Assembly (NCBI RefSeq): GCF_047495875.1
Contig: NC_092462.1
Span: forward strand, 36,981,523-37,045,522
Direction: 5' to 3'
Source of the DNA: Pithys albifrons albifrons
Lineage: Eukaryota > Chordata > Aves > Passeriformes > Thamnophilidae
DNA length: 64,000 nucleotides
Each line of letters starts with the position of its first letter. Position 1 is the stretch's first letter. The translations under genes were made by a program, and so were the position numbers. Of the stretch, positions 12,401-25,592 are shown one piece after another. The notes beneath the pieces were generated by a model, which saw only the letters and a list, made by a program, of their open reading frames with translations, ran no database searches and was not told where the DNA came from.

Positions 12401-15400
12401 CAATGTATTCATGATTCAATATCATTCTCTACAATCTACTGTATGTTTTTCTCCCCAGCTACCTTCAGTCTCTCTCATGTATGGGGTCAATTTTTTTATT
12501 ATTTGTTTCCTTAAGATGATTTAATGAAATAAAATGCATTATTCATGATCTCAGAATATGAGATTTTTTTCTCCAGGACCCTGATGTATGTAAATGAGTT
12601 TCCTACTGAAAATGTCACATAGGTCTTTTTTCGGTACCTGCACTTCCAGCAAAACCCTGGGTGTGCAAATATGTAACTGCAGCTACAGTGAAAGAAGTAA
12701 CTCATCTGCAAATCAAAAGACACTGCCACACAGTTAGAATCAGAGGTATGTTACTCTAACACATTCTGAAGATATCAGTTTAATTCCATAGGTGAGATTC
12801 TGAGCGTGTTTTCAGCTAATTTTTTTTTCTGACCTTTTGGACTTTCTTTTAAGACTTCTGTTCTTAAATTTTTCCTTCAATTATTCTCTTGCTCTGCCAC
12901 ACCATAGTCAGGGTTAGTAACTCTGAGCTTTAAGTACAGGTCCATCAGAAAAGGAGCCAACCAGCCATGTCTGGCAGAATGAGGGCAAGTAGCATTAGAG
13001 AAACTGACCAAGAACATTCTGGGCAAAGTCAGTGAATTGTCCCAGAGCACTGGCAGTGGTGTTTTGTTCTTGGAAAGTGTTTACTTGGTCTAACTGATAT
13101 GAAACTACCCTACTTCTGAAAGATGTTACAGCAGATATGACAGCAACATGAATGGTACTGACCCAAGGAATTTCTTTGCTTTGTTTAGAAATTGTAGGCA
13201 ACCGGTCACATGAAGGAAAATAAATATCCCATGGCTATGGGTCTCCTAATTTCTATATCAAAGGAGAATTTAAAATACTGAATAATAATTGAAAATTTTA
13301 AAATTGCTTGTTTTTTGCATTTCAAATATCATAATTTTTTTTTTTTTTAGAGAATTGTATGAATTCATCATTATGCGTTAATTTGCCAGCTGCATTCTGG
13401 GGCTCACGGTCTCACAAAAAATTTTTATTTCACTCCATCAAATACAGTACTTCTGCTTTTCCAGATCTGCAGTCTTCACCTAAAGAGTACTAAAGGGCAG
13501 GAAACTTTTAAAGGTTTCTTTTCCAGTGTGTGTGACAGCATCAATAGATTTGTCATTCTCAGCAATAGTTTCTTCCTGAAACATTTTGGGAGAATTGGAA
13601 AGCGTTAAAATAATTTTTACATAAACACTAAAACAGTCCAGCAACAACTTGGTATTTATCCACTGTAATCAAAGTATCAGTGAAAACACCAACAGTAAGT
13701 TTCCATGTCTCTTGTGCATTGTGGGTCTGAAATATAGCACTGGGGTTCTGGGAACACACTGGAGGCTGTCAGCACCCCAGGAAAGCTGAGACCCTTGTGC
13801 CCAACCAGTCTGTCAGTGTCCTATTTGGGGACCTGTCATTGAACAGTTCTGTTGGATCAGAGGGCGATTTGACTGCCCTTTTCAGGGAGCTAAGCCAGCA
13901 ACATAAAGGAGACCCCTCAGTGGGTCTTCCCACTTTATTCAAGTGTGTTACCTGCTTCTGGGAACTGCAAGTCCCAGAGAAGAACCAACCCTAACAGTTC
14001 ATGGGATAGCACTCTTTAACTTGTCACAGTTTTATATTAATAAGGTTCAAAGATTGCCAGTGATATCATCTGACTGCAAAAATGTCTTCAAAGCAATGCA
14101 CAGACAACCTCTCATGCCCAATAAAATATTCAGTTTGTGTAGAATACGGCTCTTACCAATAGGCGTACCTATAGGGGGAGAAGACAGGTTCAGCCCATCA
14201 GCTGATCCCAGCAGTTACCATGGAGTCTTCCCTCACTTTTCCCCCATTCTCAACTTAGTTTTATACTATTTCTTTATGTTTAGGTGGAGCTTGAGTGACT
14301 TTACTCTTAAATATCTTCGTTGCTGATTGGTGTAAAATTCTCTCACTTTGCTTTTAAAGATACACTCAGAAAATATAGAGTGCATATCTGGTGGGGGGAT
14401 GATCATACCTTGAGTCAGGTAACTTTGGGATGAAGGTGTGTGTTAATATTACAATTAGGCTTTAATGAACCAAGTTCTTCTGAGGAGAGAGATTTCATCA
14501 CAGTTATTGGCTCACCAGCAGAACATCATCTCTCTCCCTTGGTTGACAGGTGCTATGCTGTTTATCAGCTGCCAAATACCATTGAGTTCCTCTCTCTGCA
14601 AGGATTTCCACAGAGCTTGGCTGTGGTGCCTCCCCTCCACTCCACCCCACCCCACCCCACCCTCGGTTCCATCCCTCTTAGCAGGTGCTTAGTCTTGTAT
14701 GGGGATGGGGAATGATCATGGAGCTGCCAACTACATTCCAGCGACGGCCTAGCAGTTGCATTTTACCCTATAATTTCTGTGCTGTTATAACTTCTGTTAG
14801 GATGTGAATATAACTTCTCATCTTCCTCTAATTTTTATTGCTAGCCATCTTCCCATATTGAAAAACCTGGTTATATGAGAGCATACTTGTGGAAGACAAA
14901 AAAACCTTTCCTCAGTAAGACAGTGACCGTGGTCTTTTCTACGCAGCAAGAGAATAGAATGAAGGTAAGATAAAAGATACTGTCTAAATTGTTATCAGAT
15001 GCTCTGAGTATAGACATGGGTGGATTACTCTGACCTGGAGACACTCTTGTAAATCTTGGCATATGAACATGGAAAAGAAGATGCATATTGAGCTGGAATC
15101 AGCAGGGCACAGGTAAATTGCTTCAGAGGCTCTGATCAGTGCTACTTTGAAGAACTGTGACAATCTAACATCCATAGGCCCTTGCTGAACTCCCCATAAC
15201 GTCATGCAAAGATGATTTAAACTCTGTTTAAAAATCTGTAAGGGAAAGATATTTAAATTACGTTTCTTGAGCAGTTCTTGTGTAGGCCTAATTTTTAACA
15301 ATAAATTCAACCAACTGCAACGAAGAGAACAATTTATTGTGAGTTAGTCTGTTCCTAGTTTTGCACATAATACCTGTTTTCAGAAAGGTTTTGCTGTATG

Positions 15401-17546
15401 AGCCCATGAGGTCAAATACAGAACTGATTTAGGATTCCTGATTTATTTTCAATTCATTCATCAGATTTAAAAAGGAAGAACATACTTTTCAACTGAATAA
15501 ATTACAGAATGGATATGCTAGGATTATTTTTAAGAAACAAATAAGTACAGGTACAAAAAGTTGAAAACTAGGTAAATAAGGATGGAAAATATTGAAAAAC
15601 TGTTTACTTCTTAGAAGAAAGAGTCAGACAAAATGCAGGTTTCAGAAAATATTTCTGTGGTTGAAAGTAACATTGTAAAATCAAACTTCCACAATCAAAT
15701 AAATAATGAAGGTTTGATGTGATATCATAAAACTAAACGGAAAGGAAAGTAATTTATTTAGGCTTATTGCATGTAATTTTTGTTGAAGACCATTAAAAGA
15801 GAGTGAAAAAGAAGCTAGCATGTGAACACATATTTGTGTCAATGTGAGTAAAGTTCAATATAATTAACTGCTTTTAAAGTTCTGTGGAGCTAGAAACCTC
15901 AGAAATACAATTAATTGAAATGTACTCCATTTTTTCTGTTTTCATTGTTGTAAACATCAAGCTAAAACTTAAAATACCCTAATCCCTTAAACTCAATCTG
16001 TTATTTGTTCTTTCTCATTCAAGCCTGTTTATAAAGTGTTATTGCCATATTCTCTTATTTGTTTATTATATCTTGGCTTTCAAAAATATTAAGTGACACA
16101 AAGTAAATTTGGAAAGATGGTGAATGTTTGCAGTTTTCCACTAAGTCAATATGTATTGCAAATGAGCAGCTGTGTTTTTCATGACATGGCCCCATAAGCA
16201 GGCAAAATGTTATATGCATTCCCTTATGGAACAAAACAACAGACATAATTTCTTGTCTGGTGATTGTTTTTCACTGTTGTTTTTTGTTTGCTTGTTTTAT
16301 TTTTTTTTTCTTTTCTGAAGAAAATTATCAGGTTTTGTGTAGTTTGCACTGTGACCCTTCTGGGTAAAACATTGGAGGAAAAGGAAGCTGGATCATATAG
16401 CAGACTGGGTACCAGAAGCAGCATAGCTGCCCTAGCCCACTAGTTAAGCCTGCACTGTGTCACCATCTCCAGTCTTCCACAACCATCTTACTTTAGATGA
16501 ATGACACTTTATAGCTGAAGGCACTTTGGTTTGTGGCTCCCCTTGTCCCTGACTGGCTGCACCAATTCCTGATGTAACTGATATCATACTGATATCATAT
16601 CATATCATAGCATTTAGATTTTACATATGTGTAGTTTTTAATATTAGCTGTATAGCTTGTCATACTGAAGGTCACAATTAACAGTTTCTAACCCCCTTTC
16701 TCATAGTTTGTGCCACATTCTTGAAATTCTGTTTAACGATCTTTTCAAGGAAAAGTATTTTAGCAAGGACATATTGCTTGGGAGACATGCACCTGAAAGG
16801 AAATTAGAAGATATATTGTAGTCAAAACAAGATAGAGGGCCCAGAACCCTTAGAAAGGCTTCAGTGGGACAATTCTGAGGGGTGGTACCAGTGGCAAACG
16901 TTTTTTGGGTTGGATGTACCCACTAGATATGGTAGTTAGTTAAAGCCATAAAGCTGTGAGAATTCTATGCAGGTGTGTGCACCTATGTTATGAGAAGCAC
17001 CTAAAAGTCCTTTCATGAAAGACCAGCTCTCTATTGTCTCTATATTAATATTGCAATGAAAGTTCTTTTCTCCTGTTTTAGGCAACAATACAATGCATCT
17101 AGAAACTTGAGGCAGGGACTGATAGTACACTATCAAAGAGCAATGCTTTTCCACTCTCATCCAATGAAAGAGTTATTCTGAGCCTATGTGTTTTCTAAAA
17201 TATCTGAACATTCTAGTATGGTGATGGAATTAATTGAATATTTGTTCAAATAGCCACTGAAAGATGAAAGGACAGCTTATTTCCCACCTTTCTTCTTCCC
17301 CATTGGTCTGAACAGTACTCTAGCAAGTGGCCTGACCATCCGTCTCCTTAGGCTTATAGGATTTTTTGGAAATGGCAACTGCTGCTCACCTTCATCTCCC
17401 AACTCTGTTCATTCCAGTCTGAAAATAGGACAACTAGGGGACAGATTGTTATGAAAAGATTATTTAATTTCCCGGATTTTTGCCTCAGTGTCTTATATTT
17501 ACGGTTCTGGACCTGGAGGAAGAGACTTCATGAGGGTCATTACTGA
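9431..17546. other. Mostly featureless noncoding stretch
   Basis: No gene recognised. A short (CCCCA)n tract lies at about 14,640-14,662. On the minus strand between about 14,400 and 14,100 a CCAAT motif (CACCAATCAGC) is followed by TATAAAA, an arrangement that could belong to an old LTR, but no LTR ends were found. The open frames at 13.8-14.7 kb show no recognisable domain. Confidence 0.5.
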
Positions 17547-17735
17547 ACTTCAGTATTATTCCTTCAGTTGCTGTCCCCTGTTGGAGGAGACCAGACTGAT
17601 GAGGAATTCACCAAGTGGCAGATATATTACAAATGCTGGGTAGATGAAGATGAGGAGGTCCGGGACCCAGGGGAGCACATGCAGCGGCTGGATTGGGACC
17701 ATGGGGGCTTTTGGATGGACACTTCCCCAGTTTAA
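17547..17735 (+). other. Orphan open stretch beside a GC-rich block
   Basis: A frame open for 62 codons ends in TAA at 17,733-17,735. It is rich in Trp, Asp and Glu (for example WQIYYKCWVDEDEE), lies just upstream of an LTR-like block, and could be the end of a retroviral gene. I do not recognise the family, and it has no clear start. Chance openness in a locally GC-richer sequence is a real alternative. Confidence 0.2.
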
Positions 17736-17750
17736 ATGTTATACCCTTAA

Positions 17751-18173
17751 TGTGGCTACCCTGGTTATTTTTCCCTTAGTCGTTCCTTATCCAACTTTCC
17801 TCTTCCCACCAAACCCTCTGGGTCGCAACCCCCTGTCCTGGCGTGCCCCGGCCATGGGGGCAGTTGCCGGCGGGGCCACCCACGAGGCGCCGCTGGAGCC
17901 TGGGCGGGGGCTGTCCCTGCCTTGGAGTGCCGGAAGCCCTACGGTAGAATTTCCCCGCCCACCTCATTCTCCCATTGGTCCTTTTGCCGCTCCTCCCCTC
18001 CCTCCTTCCCTTCATTTGCATGCACCCAATGAAGTGCGTTACTCCTCCCCGTCTCCGCCCGTCTTCCCCGCCCACATCCGGGGAATTCCCCATGCTCTCC
18101 TTAAAAGCTAGTACGCGCCATTAAAACTGGCTTTTCCTAGTGGACTCCTGGCTGTGTGGACCTATTTCGTTCA
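17751..18173 (+). mobile_element. LTR-like or CpG-rich promoter-like block
   Basis: A GC- and CpG-rich island in AT-rich DNA, bounded by TGTGG and TTCA, with promoter elements in LTR order: an inverted CCAAT box (CATTGGTCC near 17,972), an octamer ATTTGCAT near 18,015, a TATA-like CTTAAAAG near 18,100, and an ATTAAA poly-A-type signal near 18,119. Three bases or so after the proposed end comes TGGTCGCCCGGCCGGGAG, placed and shaped like a primer-binding site, although I could not match it cleanly to a tRNA. The best reading is a 5' LTR plus leader of a truncated ERV. A host CpG-island promoter is the main alternative. Confidence 0.4.
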
Positions 18174-20943
18174 GGGTGGTCGCCCGGCCGGGAGTGGGAG
18201 GAGCCGACCTAAGCTTTTAAGGGGCCTGATCCTAGGGAGCCCCGCTGGCCACTTTCCTAGCCTTGCTCCTGGAAGCAGAAACCTCTCCACTGTATCAGTG
18301 GGCCTTTTACAATCCGCTGACAGTCCCCCTCCTAGCTTATATTAGTCATTCTGGTGTAATACATCATTTCCAGTAGCTTGGATCAAGTGCGCCTTTATTG
18401 CTAGGTGCCCTGCTTAGTTATCTTCATTTCCAATCTATGACATAGCTAAACTCCTAATTTTTCCTCCTTTATTTATATTATTTTGTACTTTTGGACAATC
18501 AGCTCTTCCACAACTGCACTTAACAATCCATTTCTAACTCTGGAAACTGGTGCTCTGCATGGTCAGGCAGCATGGATACTTTGCAGTTAGCTTTCCTGGT
18601 GATCCCTAGAACCGTTTTGCTTTTCTGAATGGGCGGGCTTGTTCCACTGTTCCTGTTTGCTCTGAGTGTATGGAAACCTGCAGTTTCTTTAGAAAAGTTT
18701 CATAGCATTCTTTACTTCATCTTTGGATTTGATGGCCTTAGTATAAAAGGTAATTCTTAGGTGCAGTGCCTCAAAAGTACCCAAATCATTTTGCAGACCT
18801 GATAGTTTTCAAGAGAAAACTTCTTGTGATAAAAATTCTTTGCTCAGTGTTATTTTTGAAATCACGTCTTTGTCTGTGGGACTAACAGAACTGAAGGCTT
18901 TTGAGCAGGGCCATTTCCTGCCATTGCAGGCATGACAAACAGACGGTGTGTGTTCATAAAAAGCATTATGTTTTAGGACCTGCACTCTGAAGGAATGGTT
19001 TTGTTTTATAAAATTCCAAACATTTAATGCATCGCTTTTACATATCCCCTTAAGGGTCTGCCTTATACCCTAAAAAGAATAGATTTTCATATTATTAGGA
19101 ATTCATAATCATTAGGCTAAATGTAGCATGTCAATTATTTCCCCCCAACTGAAATGGGTGGCAGATACAGAGGGATGAGGCTTGTTACCTCAAAACTTGA
19201 AATCCCCCTTAGGGATATAGGAGGAGGGTAACAGATGAACATCAAGCAGAACAATAACAAAAGTATTGTTCATCTTCTACATAAACACTATTAGAGAAGA
19301 AGTAATTGAAATGCTGAAGTTTTTGTAGCAAGTTTCAAACATTTTCTATTTTATTTTTTTATTAATCAGCATAACTTTAATGGTTGGAAGATAAAGCAGA
19401 CTTTGTTGCCTATAGATTTCGGTGGCAGTTTTCCCCAGGGTATAATTAGAAGTGTTGTGAGATTTTTTTTGCTTCATTTCAAATATGCAAAGTCTGGTTC
19501 TACTTCTACTTAAGTCAATGGCATGATTTTCATTAACCCTCTCCTGTGATAGCCTAGTCAAGCTCAGAAGGAAAGAAACACATACCTTATTTAAAACAGT
19601 GACTTTAGCCGAGATAAAAAGTCTGAGATTAGCTATAAAACAATATAAGATTAATAACATAAACTAATTTATCTCCCTCCATATGCCAGATGTCCCACAA
19701 CATTATTATGTGGAACACGGGATGATCAGTGTTACAACTGAAAAACTTAAATACCCAATACTATTAGTAAATGGCTTTATGATGAGGAGTGAAAGAAAAT
19801 GATGCAACAATTAAAAAAAATCCTATAAACCAAAAGAAAAAATATTGCAAAGATGGATACGTACTAATGTGTTTTAAAATATTATTCCTGTTGGAATAAA
19901 TGAAATATTTTTGACTACCACAGAAGTATATGGAATATATAGCAAATCAGAAGCAAAATGCCAGAAGAAAGTTTATTGCCAACAGGAATTACTTGGAAGA
20001 ATTGATCAGCATAGTACAACACTTAAAATTATTTTTGTGCAAATATAGTTATTGGAGCAAAAGAAACATTTTATTTATTAGTAAGCATTGTAAACAGCAC
20101 TCTAGACCTCAGGTAGATTTATGTTATTTACTCAGATCTGGACTAGAATTCTACACTGTTTCTAAAGAGGAATGACAGTCTTTCTACTAGAATTTGAGAC
20201 ATATTTAAAGTTTTTCTTCTACAAGAAGGGATTTAAACACTATTTCATAGACTTTATTCAACACTGCAAATCGAGTCTCTGAAAGTGATACTTCTTTTCT
20301 AGCTCTGATTCTGAAGTAGTCACATATATTCTTGTTCTGACCATTCAATCTTGATTATGTGTTAAAAGATACCCAGCTTTCATCAGAAACTTTAATGTCA
20401 AGGGATCTGAGTACTCTGAAAAATTTTGAAGCATCCTGAAAAATAGTAACCATTTCAAGGTATTTATAAAGCCAGACAAAGCAGCACTGGGCTATTGCAA
20501 CAGCACAAGCAATGAGAAATCATTAGAAACACAGACTGCATGAAGGCTGGCAAAGTATTTTCAGACGTGACTGTAGTGTTTTCACAGTTATATAAGGCCA
20601 AACAGCTCAAAACATACCTGAACGTTAGCAGATATTTAAGAAACAAAAACAACAAAAAGACACTAAAAACTAAAATTAAATCTAAATATTCTGTCTCTTT
20701 GCAAATCCAGTGCATTGCACCTTGTTGTTTGCCTACAATAGCCACAAGAATTTAACATGTGTGAAAGTAACTTGGGAGTGACTGCATGTATTGCACTTGT
20801 GAGGGTATATTATTTCAGAGTTAATTGTCTGAATGCATAGCACATTTTAAAAAGTCCTAGGATTTAGTTTGGAAGGGTTTGGAAAGCAAATATTTAATGC
20901 TTATGTGTAAATAGCAGATTTAAAGAACTAATTAGGAATAGCT
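18174..20943. other. Noncoding stretch, GC-rich at its left edge
   Basis: The first 170 bp or so stay GC-rich and may be leader sequence of the preceding LTR-like block. The rest is AT-rich with no gene or repeat that I recognise. Confidence 0.5.
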
Positions 20944-21997
20944 CATAGAATCCTAGATCACACAATTGTTTAGGCTGGAAATAGCCTTTAAAACCATTGA
21001 TTCCAGCAGATATGTTGACTCAACCACTTCCAAGAAAATGCTGTGGGAAACAGTGTCAAAGGCTTTACTCAAGTACAGGTAGACAACATCCACAGCCTTT
21101 CCTTCATCCACTAAGTGGGTAACCACATCGTGGAAGGAGATCACAGTCAAGCAGGACCTGCCTTTCATAAACCCCAACTGTCTGGGTCTGATCCCCTGGT
21201 TGTCCTGCACATGTTGTGTGATGGCATCAAGGTAATCTGCTCCATGACCTTCCCCAGCACTGAGGTCAGTTTGATAGGATTGTAATTTCCCAGGTCTTTC
21301 TTCTAAACCTTCTGGGCATCATGTTTGCTAACTTTCAGTTGAATGTGACCTCCCTGGTTGGCCAGGATTTGCTGATAAATGATGGAAAGTGGCACGGTAA
21401 GCACTTTTGGCAGCTCCCTCAGTACCCTTGGTTGGATCCCATCTGGCCTCATAGATTTGTGTGTGTATAAGTGGTGTAGCAGGTCACTGATCATTCCCCC
21501 TTGGATTATAAGGGCTTCATTATGCTCCCTAGCTCTCAAGGGGCTGTATATCCTGTGAGCAACTTTGGTCTTGCTGTTAAAGACTGAGAGAAGAAGGCTT
21601 TAAGTACTTCAGCCTTCACTTCATCCCTTGTCACTATGTTTCTCCTGTCTTCTAGCAAAAGATGGACATCAGATCTCTTTTTGAAGCTGAAGTATTTATG
21701 GAAATATTTTTATTGCCTTTTACTGTGGTAGTAAGATTAAATTCCAGTTGGGCTTTGGCCCTTCTAATTTTCTCTCTGCATAACCTCACAACATCCTTGT
21801 AGTCCTGGGTGTCCTGTCTTTTCTTCCAAAGTTTGTAAGCTCTCCTTTCCCCTCTGAATTGTAGCCAAAGTTCTCTGTTCAGCCAGGCTGATCTTCTTCC
21901 CTGACAGCTGGTCTTTTAGCTCATGGGGACAGCCTGCTCTTGTGCCTTTAAGATGAATGTATTCATTCAAACTTAATTTCTCTAGCATTACTGGCAA
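20944..21997 (-). mobile_element. CR1 LINE fragment, internally deleted
   Basis: The left edge (20,944 to about 21,000) is the CR1 3' terminus read in reverse (ATAGAATCCTAGATC, then TTTAGGCTGGAAATAG), so the element runs right to left. It joins directly to reverse-transcriptase coding sequence, so the last part of ORF2 and nearly all of the 3' UTR are missing. The 5' part of the element is absent too. Divergence and frameshifts show an old, dead copy. Confidence 0.9.
20953..21997 (-). pseudogene. CR1 ORF2 reverse transcriptase remnant
   Basis: Remnant of the endonuclease/reverse-transcriptase polyprotein of a CR1 LINE. Three blocks in different frames read in order on the minus strand: 21,997-21,764 (linker ahead of RT), 21,539-21,303 (HHLYTHKSMRPDGIQPRVL, RT motifs 0-1) and 21,210-20,953 (GFMKGRSCLT, then YLYLSKAFDTVSH, motif A). 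Their different frames mean at least two frameshifts. The catalytic Asp expected before the SKAFD part of motif A is a Tyr here. The FADD-type motif lies beyond the deletion junction, so no active enzyme could be made. Confidence 0.88.
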
Positions 21998-23689
21998 AAT
22001 CCACTATAAACTGTCACAATAAGAGTGGCCTGATGGCCAGAGCTGTTGATTTCTCATTGTTAATTTTGATGGGCAATCAGTAGCTTTATTGCAGAGTCCA
22101 CCTGTAGGCATAGCTTTGTTTGAAAGGGTTGGCCAGCTGTAAAGTGTGTTTCTTTCCATGTGTATAGCATCCGATCCTTATATGCTGTAACTTTTTTCTT
22201 TAAAGTTGACTATGGTGATTTAATTAACCTGCAAATCTCGTATGTAAAAGAGTTTTTTATTTTCTTCTTTTTTTTTTTTCTGACTGCAAAATTATCTTTG
22301 TAACTGGGATTGCACAATCCTTTATCAGCTTCACTAGATATGAAAAGATTTTAATTTACTGTTGTTATGATATCACTAAATGGTCTTTCACTGAAGTCGC
22401 TTTTGTCAAAAGTAATTGAAGAGTTTGTGGATGTTTTTGTTTGAAAAGCAGTAAGATTTATTATAATTTTGTTATCAGGAGTTTAAACACTACTGTTTTT
22501 AAATTAGCAATAATAAATATGTTAGAAGGAATAGGTGACATATACTTTGTGAATCTGCAGCTTAGATGGCTTCATCTTAATTGTAGCTGACCCATATGAG
22601 AGTCCTTTTCCTGACTACACTAGATAGGGAGAGAAGGGGAAGGAATTATTTTTAAAACAGGATTTGCTGTTCCCTGCTAGAGGAAAGTGCCCTACATCTG
22701 TCTCTGCCAGCAAAATTCAGCCTCAGCAGTTTGATGTGACACTAATTTACTTGCAGAGAGATTTATAAAACTTCATAAATAGCAGAACAATAAGATTAGA
22801 TAGTACTTCTGTTGATTCAATTGCAATGGAGGTTTAAAGATACTAAGAAAAAATCAAATGGCCCAAGCTGGAATTAAGGTTTCTTAATGGAACAGGAAAA
22901 AAAAAACCCAGCAGTGATGAAAAAGAAATAAAGGATTTCTGCTATGATCAAGCAGGGAAACAATTTCTTAAGCTGTGATGGATGTATTGCATTAAAAGAT
23001 GCAAATCTGGACCACACATCATTGTTGTTCAATATGTAGATTTCATTTATAACTTTAGTGAAATTTAAAAATTAATTATTTTTCTTTCCACAGGCCATTT
23101 GCATATTTCCATACAGAATGGACTATATACTGAATTACATTCTTGGATATGTATCCAGAATACTGTGAGGATTTTTTTGGTAATGACATATTATACTTTT
23201 ATTCCCTTCAGTGTGCAATCTCAGCAATTCTCTGATCATGTCAGTTTATAAGCTGAGCAAGGCAGGAGATACACACTAACAGCCAGCATACAAATCTGTT
23301 TGGAAGTTCAGCCATATGGTACAAATATGATGTGCCTTTTAGTATTTGTCTGCACTGGACAGTTTCCTGTGAGAGGCAAGGATGCTCAATTGAAATCAGT
23401 GGGGCATATGGTTGTAAATTTCAGCACATAGCTTATTACCAGTAAACCTTCAGCCAAAAATCTCCAGCAAAGGATTTATTTAGAAAAAAGTTTCAACTCT
23501 CACTGTATAAAGCTTGGCTCAACGTTTTTGCTGATACTTGCCCTGGGTTGCACAAAGACACCGGTATGCACCTTTTATCTTTTCTCTGTATATGCCTTGT
23601 AGACTGTGGGGAGGGACTTAAGATAAGGGTGGTAGTCTTTAATCTTAGGAAAAGAATGCATCCACAAGTGTGAAAAGACTGGAATGCTG
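21998..23689. other. AT-rich noncoding stretch
   Basis: No gene, RNA or transposon recognised. It contains T-rich runs near 22,260 and otherwise unstructured AT-rich sequence. Confidence 0.55.
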
Positions 23690-24340
23690 ATGACTCAGTC
23701 CAGGTGTTGAGGGTGTGCACACCTGCCACCTATTTCTTTGTCCCTACATAAATGACTCAACTTCGAAAACTCCTCTCTGGGAGGCATCAGGACAATTCAC
23801 ACACAAGGCCTGAAGATATTCATCTCTGTTCATGGCCATGATGGATCCACCTGTGCTGACCTAACACCTTAGATGGTGCCAAAGACTTGAAATGTCCTGT
23901 AATCCACTTTTATTCATCCAGTGAAGGACTCCTTTACCCCAGGGGAGGTACCAAAGGCGTTCCCACCTACCCTGAGCCCAATAAAAGACCACACTTGGAC
24001 TTACCTTGGCAGATTGAGGGTCTCCTTCCCTCATTCCATGGGTCTTCTACCACCCAGGGCTTCTACCACCACCTTGGCAGTTCAGGACTATAACCACCAC
24101 TGGAGGTGCAGTCACCAAGTCTCATTGCTGGATCTGGGGAGTATCTTGTGGGTCCTTCCAGCCACCTGGGGCTCCACAGCCCCACTCCAGCTGCAGCCTC
24201 AGTCCAGCACTGACCTGCCAAACCATTCCTGCCAGCTTTTAACTGGTGTGGGGAGGCCAGCTGCTGTCTCATTTTGGACCAGTGGGTGGAAGCTTGGAAA
24301 TTTTCTGGTTAACTTTACCGTTTTATAAGAATTATTGTTT
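23690..24340 (+). mobile_element. LTR-like block (possible solo LTR)
   Basis: A GC-richer segment with a TATA-like ACATAAATG near 23,747 and a canonical AATAAA at 23,980-23,985 in the context GCCCAATAAAAG, reminiscent of the R region of gammaretrovirus-like LTRs. A CT-rich, U5-like stretch follows. I could not fix TG/CA ends or a target duplication, so the boundaries are approximate. A host 3' exon with a poly-A signal is an alternative. Confidence 0.3.
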
Positions 24341-25573
24341 GGCACCCTTCTTGGTAAAGAGTTTGGGGTTTTTTTTCTGTCTTTCTCTCAAAGGAAGGAG
24401 ACTTCCATCAAAGGTCTCCACCCCTCCAAAATGTCTCAAACCAGACTTTTTTTTGAAGACATTTACGTATATGTGAACATAGAAAGGTTTTTTCCATATT
24501 TTTCTGGAAAAACCATTTTTAGATGCTCTTTCAGGTTTCTTTACTCAAAAAAAAAAAGAGTTATAAGTGGATAGGGAAGTTATTTAGATAGTTTAATACC
24601 TGTATTTAAGTCCTAGCATTAACAAATATTCAAATATCACATCATATTTTGTCATATCGTTCCAAGAACTACAAAGTCTTTGCTTAAAACACTTAAGTCA
24701 GATTGCTTTTATCCATTCCTATCCAATAAAATTTAGCTGTTTGACCAGTGATGCTAGATTACAATACAAACTTAAGTATAATATACTCCTGCCCTATTTA
24801 TAGTGGTTTAAAGATAAAAAGAATTTGACATATGTTACTTTGAAAAGGCTCATGTTTGGTCCCCATCTTTAAGCTTGTACTTTTCCAGTGAATATCAAAC
24901 TGAATGAAGAATGGTCTTGTGAGCCCCTAACACTTCTGTTCTTTTAAGATTACTTTCTGGGTTTTGGTTATTTTATTTGATGTTTGTTGTATTTCTTTTT
25001 CCTTTGTGTTTGGGTTTTGTTGTTTGTTTGTTTGAGAGGTGATGGTGGTGTGTTTTATTTTGTTTGGGAGTTTGTTTTCTAGTTTTTTTGGGTTTTGGTC
25101 TTTTTCTGGAGAGGGAGGACTGAAAGGAGGAAAGGACAAACTGCTTACCTGTTTTTTAGTTTCATTTATGTATTCTTTTTAATTCGAGTGAATGATGAAA
25201 AGGAAGAACAGAGGTTTAACATTGAAATTATTTGTCAGTGTGTTTAACAGTAGGATTTTAGGATGAAGGAAACATTTTTGCTCTCTGAGATTATTTTGTA
25301 CTTAGCAAAGTTTATATCATTAGTTTTTTGAGACTCATGCATAACGATATCTCTAGGGTGTAATAATAAATTAATAAACTCAGTATATTTACAACAGTGT
25401 CAAAGATCCTCGGATGGAGATGGTGGAGGATCAGAAACTTCTCTTTTAGTTGCAGATTTTGGATGTTGTGCATCACTGTTTCCACTGAGGGCTTACTGCA
25501 AGTGGTAAACAGTCAAATCACAATGAAGCAGCATGGGCCACTTTTCTGAGGCAATTAATGCTACCGCATCTAT
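24341..25573. other. Noncoding stretch
   Basis: No gene recognised. It includes a G/T-rich low-complexity tract at about 24,960-25,110 made of repeated TGTTTG/GTTTT-like units. Confidence 0.55.
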
Positions 25574-25592
25574 TGCCTCCTGGCAGGGAATT
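25574..25592. repeat. Target site duplication, left, of SINE copy 2
   Basis: The core CTGGCAGGGAATT (13 bp) recurs exactly at 25,904-25,916. The similarity extends leftwards through TGCCTC with a single-base length difference. Confidence 0.9.

Noticed and set aside
17644..18111. 155-codon plus-strand frame (and 105-codon minus-strand frame) across the GC-rich block
   Set aside because: The Pro-rich translation covers promoter-like sequence with no domain. GC-rich DNA lacks stops by composition, and the opposite strand is open as well.
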